In this document: positions 15,521 through 23,447 of the stretch, one piece after another | Layout: every line of letters begins with the position of its first letter | How positions within the stretch are numbered: the stretch's first letter is position 1 | NCBI GenBank assembly: GCA_003167255.1 | Contig: PMTR01000179.1 | Span: 1 to 39,953 of the forward strand | Length of the DNA stretch: 39,953 bases | DNA from: Bryobacterales bacterium | GTDB taxonomy: Bacteria; Acidobacteriota; Terriglobia; Bryobacterales; Bryobacteraceae | Reading direction: 5' to 3' | Notes under the pieces: model-generated | Told to the model about the DNA's origin: nothing | Databases searched by the model: none | Seen by the model: only the letters and a program-made list of their open reading frames with translations | Position numbers and translations under genes: made by a program

Positions 15521-16102
15521 ATGATCGAACGGCACATGGCGGAATCCGAACCGAGATCCGATCGTGACCTGGTGGACCGGTTTCGCCACGGCGATCGCGA
15601 GGCGTTCGCCGCGCTCTATCGGCGGCATTTTCCCGCCGTGTACCGGTTCGCGTTTTATATGACCAACGATTCGCCGCGCGCGGGAGAAATTACGCAGGAC
15701 GTTTTCATCTGGCTGGCCGGCCACCCTGCCCAGTTTGACCCGGCGCGCGGCGACCTGGGCGCGTTCCTGGGCGGCGTGGCCCGCAAGTTCGTTCACCGCC
15801 AGCAGCGCCATGACCAGCGCTGGCTGCCGCTCGAAGAGGCCGCCGGCCGGCAGGGCGATTCCGCCGATTTTGCGGGCGGCCTGGAGCGCCAGCAGGAAGC
15901 CGCGGGGTTGCGCAAGGCCATCGCCGCGCTGCCCGCGAGGTACCGGGAAGCCGTGGTGCTTTGCGACCTCGAAGGCCAGAGTTATGAGGCGGCCGCCGCG
16001 GCCATGGGATGCGCGGTGGGAACCGTGCGGTCCCGTTTGTTCCGCGCCCGCGAATTGCTGGTGCGCAAGTTTCAAGGAAACAGGGAAAGACAGAAATGTT
16101 AA
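15521..16102 (+). CDS. ECF-type RNA polymerase sigma factor
   Basis: 193 residues from the ATG at 15521 (MIERHMAESE); the ATG at 15536 is a possible alternative. Region 2: DLVDRFRHGDREAFAALYRRHFPAVYRFAFY, then EITQDVFIWLAGHP and LGAFLGGVARKFVHRQQ. Region 4: AIAALPARYREAVVLCDLEGQSY and the helix-turn-helix EAAAAAMGCAVGTVRSRLFRAREL. The stop overlaps the start of the anti-sigma gene, so expression is coupled. It belongs to a three-gene operon with the anti-sigma factor and an exported protein. Confidence 0.92.
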   Translation: MIERHMAESEPRSDRDLVDRFRHGDREAFAALYRRHFPAVYRFAFYMTNDSPRAGEITQDVFIWLAGHPAQFDPARGDLGAFLGGVARKFVHRQQRHDQRWLPLEEAAGRQGDSADFAGGLERQQEAAGLRKAIAALPARYREAVVLCDLEGQSYEAAAAAMGCAVGTVRSRLFRARELLVRKFQGNRERQKC

Positions 16103-16650
16103 TGAATTGCCGGGAATACCGGAGCGGTCTGATGGAATGGGCGCGCGGCAATCCGCCGGCTCCGGAAGTCGTCTCCCATCTCGAAGAGTGCCCCCCATGC
16201 GCGCGATTTCTCGAAGAGCAGCGCGCGCTGAGCGCGGCCATGGCCAGTCTGGGGGCCGAGCCGCTGCCGCCCGCGGAGCAGTTTCAGGCGCGCGTGATGG
16301 CGGAGTTCGACAAAGTGCAGCCTGCCCGAAGGCCGGTGTTGCGCTGGGTTCTGGCAGGAGCGCTGGCGGCCTCGGTCATTTTGGGCGCGGTGTGGAGCAA
16401 CCGCGGCGTGCCCTCCACGCCGGTTGCCCAGGATGACGGGGGGTTCCTCCCGCTACCCTACACCGTGCCGCTGTCGCCTCAGGAGCGCGCCACGGTTTGG
16501 CGGATGGAGATTCCGGTGACCAGGCTGAGGGCCGTCGGGTATCGCATACAGATCTCCGACCCGGGAGCAGTGGTGGAGGCCGATGTTCTGGTGGGCCAGG
16601 ACGGCCGCGCGCGCGCTATCCGGCCACTTTCGATTTCAAGTTCAAATTAA
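16096..16650 (+). CDS. Zinc-finger anti-sigma factor, membrane protein
   Basis: 184 residues; ATG at 16096, overlapping the end of the sigma gene by seven bases (a second ATG at 16102 is possible). The N-terminal domain has NCREYRSGLMEW and HLEECPPC, the Hx3Cx2C core of the zinc-binding anti-sigma fold that holds ECF factors. One membrane helix follows at about residues 85-105 (VLRWVLAGALAASVILGAVW). The remaining periplasmic part contains VAQDDGGFLPLPYTVPLSPQER and resembles tails found on acidobacterial anti-sigma proteins. Signal-triggered cleavage or release would free the sigma factor; the signal is unknown. Confidence 0.88.
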   Translation: MLMNCREYRSGLMEWARGNPPAPEVVSHLEECPPCARFLEEQRALSAAMASLGAEPLPPAEQFQARVMAEFDKVQPARRPVLRWVLAGALAASVILGAVWSNRGVPSTPVAQDDGGFLPLPYTVPLSPQERATVWRMEIPVTRLRAVGYRIQISDPGAVVEADVLVGQDGRARAIRPLSISSSN

Positions 16651-16669
16651 AGGAAAGAAAGGTAAATCT

Positions 16670-17554
16670 ATGAAAAAACAGTTCTTCGCAATCGCAACCG
16701 GCCTCACCTTGATGGCTGTAGGCCTGCCGGGTCAAAGCGGTACCGTCACCAGGGAGGGCACCATGACCGTCACCACCAACGGCGCTACACAGTCCTTCAT
16801 CTCCCAGCAGGCAGACAGCCTGGGGAACTTTGTGTTCATTGCAGGGGGCCGCGGCGGCCAGGGAGTTACTGGAAGCCCGGTCTCCGCTCGCGAGGAAACC
16901 AGGACGGTTCAAACTTTGGGCGATGGCACCCAGTTGGATTCGTCCGAGGTCAACCAGTTCTATCGCGACAGCCAGGGCCGCACGCGCACAGAGCGCACCG
17001 TTGACGGTGGGACCAACATCCAGATCCTCGACCCGGTCGCGTCCGTGAGGATCACGCTGAACCCGGCGGCGAAATCGGCCACCAGGATCAGCATGCCTGC
17101 GGTCGCCGGCCGCAGTGGCCGCGGCGGCGCGGTGAGTGTCACTGTGAATGCTGACGCGGAGCCCGCCTTTAGGAGTACTGTCGTGGTCGGTCTGGAGCCG
17201 CTGAGGGTAGGCTTTGCAACTACCAACCCGCAGCTCAAACGCGAAGATCTGGGCTTTCAGATGCAGAACGGCGTGATGGCGGAAGGCACGCGCGTGACGA
17301 GAACCATCCCCGCCGGTACCATAGGCAACAGTCGCGACCTCCACGTGGTCAATGAGCAGTGGTATTCCAAGGATCTGCAGATGATGGTGAAGACCGTCAA
17401 CTCCGATCCGCGCTACGGCGTGACCACTTACGAGATGACCAACATTTCGCTGGCCGCGCCGGATGCCGGGCTCTTCATGATTCCCGCCGGCTACACCATC
17501 ACCGAGCAGGCCGGCCGCGGCGGTCGGGGAGCGCAAGCCGGCGGCGGCCGTTAG
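16670..17554 (+). CDS. Exported protein with RGG-like tail, sigma-operon partner
   Basis: 294 residues from the ATG at 16670, preceded by AAAGGAAAGAAAGG. A signal peptide (about 1-25) is clear. The mature part has VNQFYRDSQGRTRTERTV, NSRDLHVVNEQWYSKDLQMMVKTVNSD and VTTYEMTNISLAAPDAGLF, a set of motifs I associate with exported proteins next to acidobacterial ECF operons. No enzymatic motif is seen. Glycine-arginine-rich stretches occur near residue 58 (GGRGGQG) and at the end (GRGGRGAQAGGGR). It starts 19 bases after the anti-sigma stop and is probably the third gene of the operon, either as target or as sensor. Confidence 0.78.
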   Translation: MKKQFFAIATGLTLMAVGLPGQSGTVTREGTMTVTTNGATQSFISQQADSLGNFVFIAGGRGGQGVTGSPVSAREETRTVQTLGDGTQLDSSEVNQFYRDSQGRTRTERTVDGGTNIQILDPVASVRITLNPAAKSATRISMPAVAGRSGRGGAVSVTVNADAEPAFRSTVVVGLEPLRVGFATTNPQLKREDLGFQMQNGVMAEGTRVTRTIPAGTIGNSRDLHVVNEQWYSKDLQMMVKTVNSDPRYGVTTYEMTNISLAAPDAGLFMIPAGYTITEQAGRGGRGAQAGGGR

Positions 17555-17563
17555 CTTACCGTG

Positions 17564-17640
17564 GTGGGGCATGCTTTAGCTTGCCCAGCTCGCGAACCAA
17601 AGAGAACTTGTCCCAGGGCAGGCGGCACCACCTGCCCCAC
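17564..17640. repeat. Two REP hairpins in tail-to-tail orientation
   Basis: 17564-17585 on the plus strand (GTGG head, stem GGCATGC with one mismatch, loop TTTA) and 17617-17640 on the minus strand (stem GGCAGGTG/CGCCTGCC with one G-T pair, loop GTGC, head CCAC). They lie between two convergent genes. Confidence 0.7.
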
Positions 17641-17657
17641 CATGGCGAACCAGAGTG

Positions 17658-19130
17658 TCAGGCCAGGCCGAGTTCTCTGAGCGCAGCGCCGGCGCCGCGG
17701 AGGTTGGCAAGCTTCATTTCGGAATACTTGCGGGAAAGCAGCACGCCATCGGCGCCCCCGCGGAAGGCGGCCAGGACGGCGTCTTTGCTGCCGTCGGGAG
17801 TGCAGCGGGCGTTGGTTTGGGCGGTGGGGATATCGATGTCGATGCCGGGCCAGAGTTGGGTCCTGGCGCCATTGAGAGCCTCCCGGGCGCGCCTGGTTTC
17901 CTCGTAAACGTAGTTGGCGGAGAGGCCGGATTTGGGGATTTCGGCGAGAGGCTTTTCCTTCTTGTAATCCATGACGCGGTAATGGAAGTCGAGCAACTCC
18001 TGCTGGGGGACGTCGCCGTACATCGTCGCGCCGACGGAGCGGATGTAAGTGGCCAGGCGCTCGCCGCCGCAGTTATGATACATCACCATCTTGAGGAAGT
18101 CGGAGTACTTAGAGAGCTCCGAGAGATCCTGCTCGGCGCGGTAAATGGGGCTGAAGGAATTGTTGTGCCAGATATGCCAGCCGACACCGACCGAAGGCTT
18201 CACGGATTTCACCTTGCCGTACATGGCGGCGTAAGTTTCACGCAGGCTGTCGGTCCAGAGCATCTCCCAGGCGAGTAACTCGGGGTAACGCAGCATGAGA
18301 CGCCATAGGGCGACATAGTAACCATCGACGGGGCGCTTGTTTTGGCGCGCGGCGGTGGTGAACTCGCCGAGGGCTTTGAATCCGGCGCGGGCGCGAGCGA
18401 CGTCGATCGAGCGCTCTTTGGCTTTGCGCTCGCAATGCTCGCAGAAGCACGTGACGGCGGCTGGATTGCGAGGGGTTCCACCGTGGGCCGCGCCGATCGA
18501 GTCGGCGAAAGCGCCCTGGCGTTCCGAGCCCCACATGATGCCGTCGATCTCGTAGGAACGCGAATAATCTTCCACCGTGCCTAAGAGCCAGTTCCGGTAG
18601 TTGGGATTGTTGAAGCACAGGTTGGTGGAGTTCTGGCCGTCGAGCTGCTTCTCCTGGGCCTGGGCGATATTGGGAACGTCGCGGCGCCAGACGTCTTCAA
18701 ACCAGCAGATGGTCTTCATGCCGCGTTTGCGGGCGGCGGGGATGACGGTTTCGAGGACGTCGAAACGCCCAAGTTCGGGCGCGCGGAAATCCTGGATGAC
18801 GGTGTCCTTGTAATACTGCGGGTGAGTCTCGGTGTAGCTGCCGCCATGGAAGGCGTTGGCATTGCCCGGGGTGTCGTACTCCTGCTTGCCGTGATCGGGA
18901 AGCGGCTGGCCGGGAGACTGGCGGCCGGCGATGCCGCGGCCATACGTGAAGGTGGCGACGAAGAGGGTGTTGACGAAGGCGTCCTGCTGGATCTCGTCGA
19001 GGGCCTTCTCGACGCCTTCATCCAAGAAGGATACGGCCCCGACTTGCAGTCCGATCATTTTGGGCGTGGGAGCGGCCGAGGCAACGAGGGCGCCGGCGGC
19101 GGCGGATTGAAGAAAGTGACGTCGGTTCAT
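17658..19130 (-). CDS. Tat-exported TIM-barrel glycosidase-like protein
   Basis: 490 residues from the ATG at 19130; the frame extends upstream only through a REP. The N-terminus NRRHFLQSAAAGALVASAA is a twin-arginine signal. The body reads as a TIM barrel of the hypothetical glycosidase type: LFVATFTYGRG, VLETVIPAARKRGMKTICWFED, NWLLGTVEDYSRSYEIDGIMWGSERQG, then a cysteine pair region CFCEHCERKAKERSID, and VGVGWHIWHN. The acidic residues in WGSER and the FED segment are candidate catalytic groups, but I cannot assign a family number. The cysteine cluster just after the IDGIMWGSE strand is typical of these exported barrel proteins. Downstream of the BNR propeller gene on the same strand. Confidence 0.75.
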   Translation of the reverse strand: MNRRHFLQSAAAGALVASAAPTPKMIGLQVGAVSFLDEGVEKALDEIQQDAFVNTLFVATFTYGRGIAGRQSPGQPLPDHGKQEYDTPGNANAFHGGSYTETHPQYYKDTVIQDFRAPELGRFDVLETVIPAARKRGMKTICWFEDVWRRDVPNIAQAQEKQLDGQNSTNLCFNNPNYRNWLLGTVEDYSRSYEIDGIMWGSERQGAFADSIGAAHGGTPRNPAAVTCFCEHCERKAKERSIDVARARAGFKALGEFTTAARQNKRPVDGYYVALWRLMLRYPELLAWEMLWTDSLRETYAAMYGKVKSVKPSVGVGWHIWHNNSFSPIYRAEQDLSELSKYSDFLKMVMYHNCGGERLATYIRSVGATMYGDVPQQELLDFHYRVMDYKKEKPLAEIPKSGLSANYVYEETRRAREALNGARTQLWPGIDIDIPTAQTNARCTPDGSKDAVLAAFRGGADGVLLSRKYSEMKLANLRGAGAALRELGLA

Positions 19131-19184
19131 GAAGTGCTCCTGGAATTTAAGGTCCAACGCGAAGGCGCCGAGGCGCGGAGAAAA

Positions 19185-19230
19185 GCGTCGACACGAGTGT
19201 CGACGCGGCACGCACGAGTGCGTGCGCCAC
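19185..19230 (-). repeat. Double-hairpin REP (both loops CGAG)
   Basis: Hairpins GCGTCGACA/TGTCGACGC and GCACGCA/TGCGTGC, each with loop CGAG, separated by one G, then G and CCAC (GTGG head on the minus strand). The second hairpin is identical to the one in both RAYT arms. A short GCGGAG-rich stretch (19152-19184) precedes it. Confidence 0.85.
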
Positions 19231-19260
19231 AAAGCTGCTGCGATCGAGATCGGACATACG

Positions 19261-22200
19261 TCAGCCTGCGGGCGCGGGGGCCGGAGTTGGTGGTTTGGTT
19301 TCGGTCTTGGTGGGGACCAGCTCTTTCAGGGAGCGGTCCGTGAGTTGTTTGTTGACTTGGGGCAAGACCGTTTTGAGGACCGTGTCGAGGGCCGTCTGCT
19401 GCCCGGTGAGGCGGTCCTTCAGGAGCTTGAAGACCTCGTAGGAGGAGGCGGTGGGCTTGCCGTCACCGTGCTCGATGCTGGAACCGAGGGCGGCGATCTT
19501 ATTGTTCAACTTGATGGGGAAGTTGAGCGGGTCCTGGCCGCTGCGATTGCGCACCTGGTAGACCTCTTCTTCAATGACGCTGAGTTTGTCGCGGAAACTG
19601 TCGAGCGAGGTTTTGAGGGCGGCGTCGGTGGAGGATTTGAGGCGGTCGTCCATTTGCTTTTTCAATTCGCGGATGAGGATGACGATTTCGTCGGCTTGAG
19701 AAAGAGCATCGCGGACCTGGAGCGCGAGGGTGAACTGCTCGGCGAGATCGGCGACGGTGACGCTGTCGAGGCGCGGGTCCTTTTCAATGACCAGCTTTTC
19801 GGTGAAGCTCTGGCCGTCGGCGGTGAGGCGGACCTGGTAGGAGCCGGGCACGGCGGTGGGACCTTGGGTGTTGCCGCTCCAGAGGACCATGCCTTCGAAG
19901 GTGACGGCGGCGGAGTAACGCATATCCCAGGTGAAGCGGTTGAGGCCGGCGCGGTCGGGCGCATTGACGCCGCCGCCGCGTCCGCGGCCACCACCGCCGC
20001 CGGCCGCGGGTGGCTCGCCTTCGGCGCCGGGGTCGCCGGCGGCGGCCGGCTCGCCGGTGGCAAGACCACCGGCGCTACCACCGCGTCCGCCGGTGGCAAG
20101 ACCACCGGCGCTACGTCCACCGCGTCCGCCGGTGGCAAGACCACCGGCGCCACGAGCGGCGTTGGGAGTGCCGGTGAAGGAGCGGATGACCTGGCCTTTG
20201 GAATCGAGGATATCGAGAGTGATCTTGTCGGCTGGCTTCGCGAGATAGTAATCGACGCGCGCCTGGCTGACGTTGCGCTCGACGGTGGGCGGTTGGAAGA
20301 GGTGGACGTTTTCGGTGAGCAGGGTGGGCTTCAACTGGCGCAGGGGGCTGATGTCGTCGAGCACATAGAAGGAGCGGCCATGCGTGGCGATGACGACGTC
20401 GGCGCCCTGAATGACAATGTCGGAGACTTGGACGTCGGGCAGGTTGAGCGCGATGGATTGCCACTGCGCGCCATCATCGAAGGAAACGTAGATGCCGTGC
20501 TCTGTTCCAGCAAATAAGAGGCCCGGGCGGACGGGATCTTCGCGGACGGCGTGGACGAAGTCATTCTCGGGAATGCCCGTGACGATCGTGGTCCAGGTCT
20601 TGCCGTAGTCGGCGGTCTTGAAGATGTAGGGGCGGCGGTCTTCGTTCTGGTAATTCTTGACGGCCACATAAGCGGCGCCGGGCGAGTGCGGAGAAGCATC
20701 GATCAAGCTGATGCGCCCGAAATCGGGCATGCCGGGCGGCGTGATTTTGGTCCAGTGCGGAGACTTGGATTGGCCGTCGCGGGTGATGTAGACCAGGCCG
20801 TCGTCGGACCCGGTCCAGATGGTGTTCCCGTCTTTGCGGGACGGAGCGATGGTGAAGATGGTGCCGTAGATTTCGGGGCCGTTCTGATCGTGGGTGATGG
20901 GGCCGCCGGAATCGCCGAGCGTTTTGGGATCGGCGCGGGTGAGGTCTGGGGAGATGCGCGTCCAACTGTGACCGTCGTCGGTGGTCTTCCAGAGGTGCTG
21001 CGAGGAAGTAAAGATGATGTCGGGATTGACGGGCGAAAAAACGATGGGGTAAGTCCACTGCCAGCGCTCGGGAAGGGAGCCGGCGCTTTCCCCGGAGAAG
21101 AACAGCGGGTAGACCTGGACATCGCGGGAGTAATTGGTGCGGCGATCGTAGCGGGTGAGCAGCGCGCCCTGCGATCCGGCGAAGAAGATGTTGGGATTGC
21201 GCGGGTCGGGAGCGATGTAGCCGCTCTCGCCGCCGCCGACGCCGTACGTGTTGGCTGAGCCGCGCCCGCCGCGGCCTCCGGCCGTGCTGGGAGTGCAGAT
21301 GGTGGAGCTATCCTGCTGGGCGCCGCAGACGTGATAGGGAATGTCGGTGGTGACGGCCACGTGATAAAGCTGCGCGGTGGCATACTGCTGGCCGGTCCAG
21401 GTCTGGCCGCCGTTGATGGAGACGTTGCCGCCGCCGTCGTTGCTTTCGACCATGCGGAGCGGATTGGCGGGATCGATCCAGAGATCGTGGTTGTCGCCGT
21501 GTGGGGTCTGGACGGTGCGGAAAGTCTTGCCGCCGTCGGTGGAGCGGTAGAAGGAGGTGTTGAGAACGTAGAGGGTGTCTTTGGTTTTCGGGTCGGCGTA
21601 GATGCGGGTGTAATAGAAGGCGCGCTGGCGGAGGTTGCGGTCCTCGTTGATCTTCTTCCAGGTGGCGCCGGCGTCGTCGGAAACGAAGAGGCCGCCGTTT
21701 TCGTTTTCGACCATGGCGTAGATGCGGCCCGAATCGGCGCCGGAGACGGCTATGCCGATCTTGCCGATGATGCCGGCGGGCATGCCGGGGTTGCGGGTGA
21801 TGTCGGTCCAGTGGTCGCCGCCGTCGGTGGTTTTGTAGAGACCGCTCGAGGGCCCGCCGCTGGTGAGACCCCAGGGCGTGCGGTTGGCGTCCCAGATGGC
21901 GGCGAAGAGGACGTTGGGATTTTGCGGGTCCATAACGAGATCGACCGCGCCTGAATGGTGGTCGCGGAAGAGCACGGGCTGCCAGGTGGCGCCGCCGTCG
22001 CGGGAGCGGAAGACGCCGCGTTCGCGGTTGGGGCCGTAGGGATGGCCGAGAGCGGCAACGTAGACGATGTTGGGATCAGTGGGATGGACGCGGATGCGGG
22101 AGATGGCTTGGGTATCGGCGAGGCCGGTGTCCTTCCAGGTGCGGCCGGCGTCGGTGGATTTGTAGACGCCATCGCCTTGCATGATGTTGCCGCGAAGCTC

Positions 22201-22524
22201 GGTTTCGCCCATGCCGAGGTAGATGATGTCGGGGTTGGAGGGGGCGACGGCGACAGCGCCGACCGAGGAGCTGTGGAGCTGGCCATCGGTGATGGCGCGC
22301 CAGGTGGTGCCGCCATCGGTGGTCTTCCAGAGTCCGCCGCCGGTGGCGCCGAAGTAATACTCATTGGGGCGCGCGGAACTGCCGGCGCAGGCGATGGAAC
22401 GCCCGCCGCGCAGGGGGCCGATGCTGCGCCATTGCAGAGAGCCGAAAACAGCGGCGTCGTAAGTGGCGGCGATGGCGAGAGCGGTGACAGCGCCGATCAG
22501 AAGTGGGAGGCGGAGTTTGTGCAT
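19261..22524 (-). CDS. Exported VPS10/BNR-type beta-propeller protein
   Basis: 1087 residues with a signal peptide (about 1-20). Residues about 30-720 carry many BNR/Asp-box blades of the form GLWKTTDGGTTWRAI, GVYKSTDAGRTWKD, GVFRSRDGGATWQPV, HLWKTTDDGHSWTRI and IFKTADYGKTWTTI, the pattern of sortilin/VPS10 and sialidase-like propellers. After about residue 740 comes a linker rich in GGLATGGRGG units, then a beta-domain (FTWDMRYSAAVTFEGMVLW) and a helical C-terminal part with a proline-rich end. Proteins of this size and layout are common in Acidobacteriota and are often named glycosyl hydrolases with BNR repeats, but no catalytic set is visible; binding of surface or secreted polymers is an inference. 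Confidence 0.85.
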   Translation of the reverse strand: MHKLRLPLLIGAVTALAIAATYDAAVFGSLQWRSIGPLRGGRSIACAGSSARPNEYYFGATGGGLWKTTDGGTTWRAITDGQLHSSSVGAVAVAPSNPDIIYLGMGETELRGNIMQGDGVYKSTDAGRTWKDTGLADTQAISRIRVHPTDPNIVYVAALGHPYGPNRERGVFRSRDGGATWQPVLFRDHHSGAVDLVMDPQNPNVLFAAIWDANRTPWGLTSGGPSSGLYKTTDGGDHWTDITRNPGMPAGIIGKIGIAVSGADSGRIYAMVENENGGLFVSDDAGATWKKINEDRNLRQRAFYYTRIYADPKTKDTLYVLNTSFYRSTDGGKTFRTVQTPHGDNHDLWIDPANPLRMVESNDGGGNVSINGGQTWTGQQYATAQLYHVAVTTDIPYHVCGAQQDSSTICTPSTAGGRGGRGSANTYGVGGGESGYIAPDPRNPNIFFAGSQGALLTRYDRRTNYSRDVQVYPLFFSGESAGSLPERWQWTYPIVFSPVNPDIIFTSSQHLWKTTDDGHSWTRISPDLTRADPKTLGDSGGPITHDQNGPEIYGTIFTIAPSRKDGNTIWTGSDDGLVYITRDGQSKSPHWTKITPPGMPDFGRISLIDASPHSPGAAYVAVKNYQNEDRRPYIFKTADYGKTWTTIVTGIPENDFVHAVREDPVRPGLLFAGTEHGIYVSFDDGAQWQSIALNLPDVQVSDIVIQGADVVIATHGRSFYVLDDISPLRQLKPTLLTENVHLFQPPTVERNVSQARVDYYLAKPADKITLDILDSKGQVIRSFTGTPNAARGAGGLATGGRGGRSAGGLATGGRGGSAGGLATGEPAAAGDPGAEGEPPAAGGGGGRGRGGGVNAPDRAGLNRFTWDMRYSAAVTFEGMVLWSGNTQGPTAVPGSYQVRLTADGQSFTEKLVIEKDPRLDSVTVADLAEQFTLALQVRDALSQADEIVILIRELKKQMDDRLKSSTDAALKTSLDSFRDKLSVIEEEVYQVRNRSGQDPLNFPIKLNNKIAALGSSIEHGDGKPTASSYEVFKLLKDRLTGQQTALDTVLKTVLPQVNKQLTDRSLKELVPTKTETKPPTPAPAPAG
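20053..20148 (-). repeat. In-frame tandem hairpin repeat in propeller gene
   Basis: The 21-base palindromic unit GCCGGTGG-(5)-CCACCGGC occurs three times, at 20053, 20089 and 20128. The periods are 36 and 39, both multiples of three. It encodes the repeated AGGLATG segments with GRGG spacers near residues 793-825. Confidence 0.85.
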
Positions 22525-22532
22525 CGAGGAGA

Positions 22533-23216
22533 TTATATCGCCGGTTGAGGAGAAGCGGGCTGAAGGGGGAAGGAGGGGGGCTCATCAGTGGATGGAGGAA
22601 CGAAGACAACTTCGAAGGCAGGGAGACTGTCTTCGGCGGGTTCAGGGAGCCGGACCAGGGGGTCCGGCGCAGGCGAGGGCGCCTGTCCCACGGTTTGAGG
22701 AACGAAGCCAATTTCGGGGTTGGTGGGTTTTGATTCAGCGGGTTGTGGTGGCGGGTCGGTGGGGCGTTCGGCCTTGAGTTTCTGCAATTCCTGGCGGGCC
22801 AGGATGTTGGAGCGCAGGATATCGTTCTTGCGGCGCTGGAAGCGAGCGAAAACCGAGCTGGCGCCGCAGTAGGCGCGGCCGAACTCGCAGTCGGGCAGAC
22901 TCCGGCTATAACCCTGCAACTGGTACTCCCACATTTCGGTGTCGGCGCGTTCGAGGCGGCGGAGTTGCCAATCGTTGCGGATGAGGATGTCGACATAGAA
23001 CTGCTCAAGGACGGTAACGGGTTGGCATTCGCGGTAGTAGACGGCGGCGAGGGCTTCGAGATCGGCGGCATTTTCGCCGCGGATGATGTTGGACTGAGCG
23101 TCGATGCCGGATTTCAGGGCATTCATGGAAGAAGCGGCCTTGCCCTCAGCGGAGCGGGGGCCGGTAGATTTCTCGGAATTGATGCGGTTAGCGGCGATTT
23201 GGCGGAGCGAAGACAT
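22533..23216 (-). CDS. Hypothetical protein with KSTGPRS-EGK motif
   Basis: 227 residues, start ATG at 23216. The N-terminal part has RQIAANRINSEKSTGPRSAEGKAASSMNALKSGI, a motif I recognise from abundant uncharacterised acidobacterial proteins. A helical middle region follows (VLEQFYVDILIRNDWQLRRLERADTEMWEYQL, then FARFQRRKNDILRSNILARQELQKLKAER). From residue about 150 the protein is proline-rich and looks disordered. That tail contains VGQAPSPA, the translation of a REP hairpin lying in frame (22668-22691). No signal peptide or catalytic motif is seen. It lies 8 bases upstream of the propeller gene, but a functional link is not evident. Confidence 0.7.
   Translation of the reverse strand: MSSLRQIAANRINSEKSTGPRSAEGKAASSMNALKSGIDAQSNIIRGENAADLEALAAVYYRECQPVTVLEQFYVDILIRNDWQLRRLERADTEMWEYQLQGYSRSLPDCEFGRAYCGASSVFARFQRRKNDILRSNILARQELQKLKAERPTDPPPQPAESKPTNPEIGFVPQTVGQAPSPAPDPLVRLPEPAEDSLPAFEVVFVPPSTDEPPSFPLQPASPQPAI
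22668..22691 (-). repeat. REP hairpin inside coding frame of hypothetical protein
   Basis: Stem GACAGGCG/CGCCTGCG with one mismatch, loop CCCT (minus strand), GTGG head. Translated in frame as VGQAPSPAP, close to the VGQALSPAN that canonical copies would give in this phase. Confidence 0.7.
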
Positions 23217-23236
23217 ATTAGAGTCCTTAAATGGAA

Positions 23237-23260
23237 ATGGGACAGGCGCGAAGGCCTATC
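23237..23260 (+). repeat. Degenerate REP hairpin
   Basis: ATGG in place of the GTGG head, stem GACAGGC/GCCTATC with one G-T pair. It lies just upstream of the hypothetical gene (minus strand) in the 231-base divergent region before the ATPase gene. The rest of that region shows no clear promoter or other feature. Confidence 0.45.
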
Positions 23261-23447
23261 CCGATTTCACGGTAGCAGGCTGGATTGGAGAGTTTAGGGT
23301 GCGAAACAGGTAAATGGTTTGGAATGAACGGAAAATATTTGTGATGAGGGCGTGACTGTTAGATCAGAGTCCTGGTGAGTATACAGCCCGCTACGAGAAG
23401 CAGCGGAGGAAAGGTTGTAAAATGCAAGTGCCTTTGAAGCCGCTTCA

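Noticed and set aside
15335-16198. Longer N-terminus for the YeiH-type transporter
   Set aside because: It would run antisense through the ECF sigma gene and a REP; the family length fits the start at 15334.
20053-20148. Possible short CRISPR-like array
   Set aside because: Three units with 15-18 base spacers that keep the reading frame and encode a linker; no cas genes nearby.
19129-20517. 462-codon plus-strand open frame opposite the propeller gene
   Set aside because: Glycine- and aspartate-rich shadow of the BNR repeats; no motif of its own.
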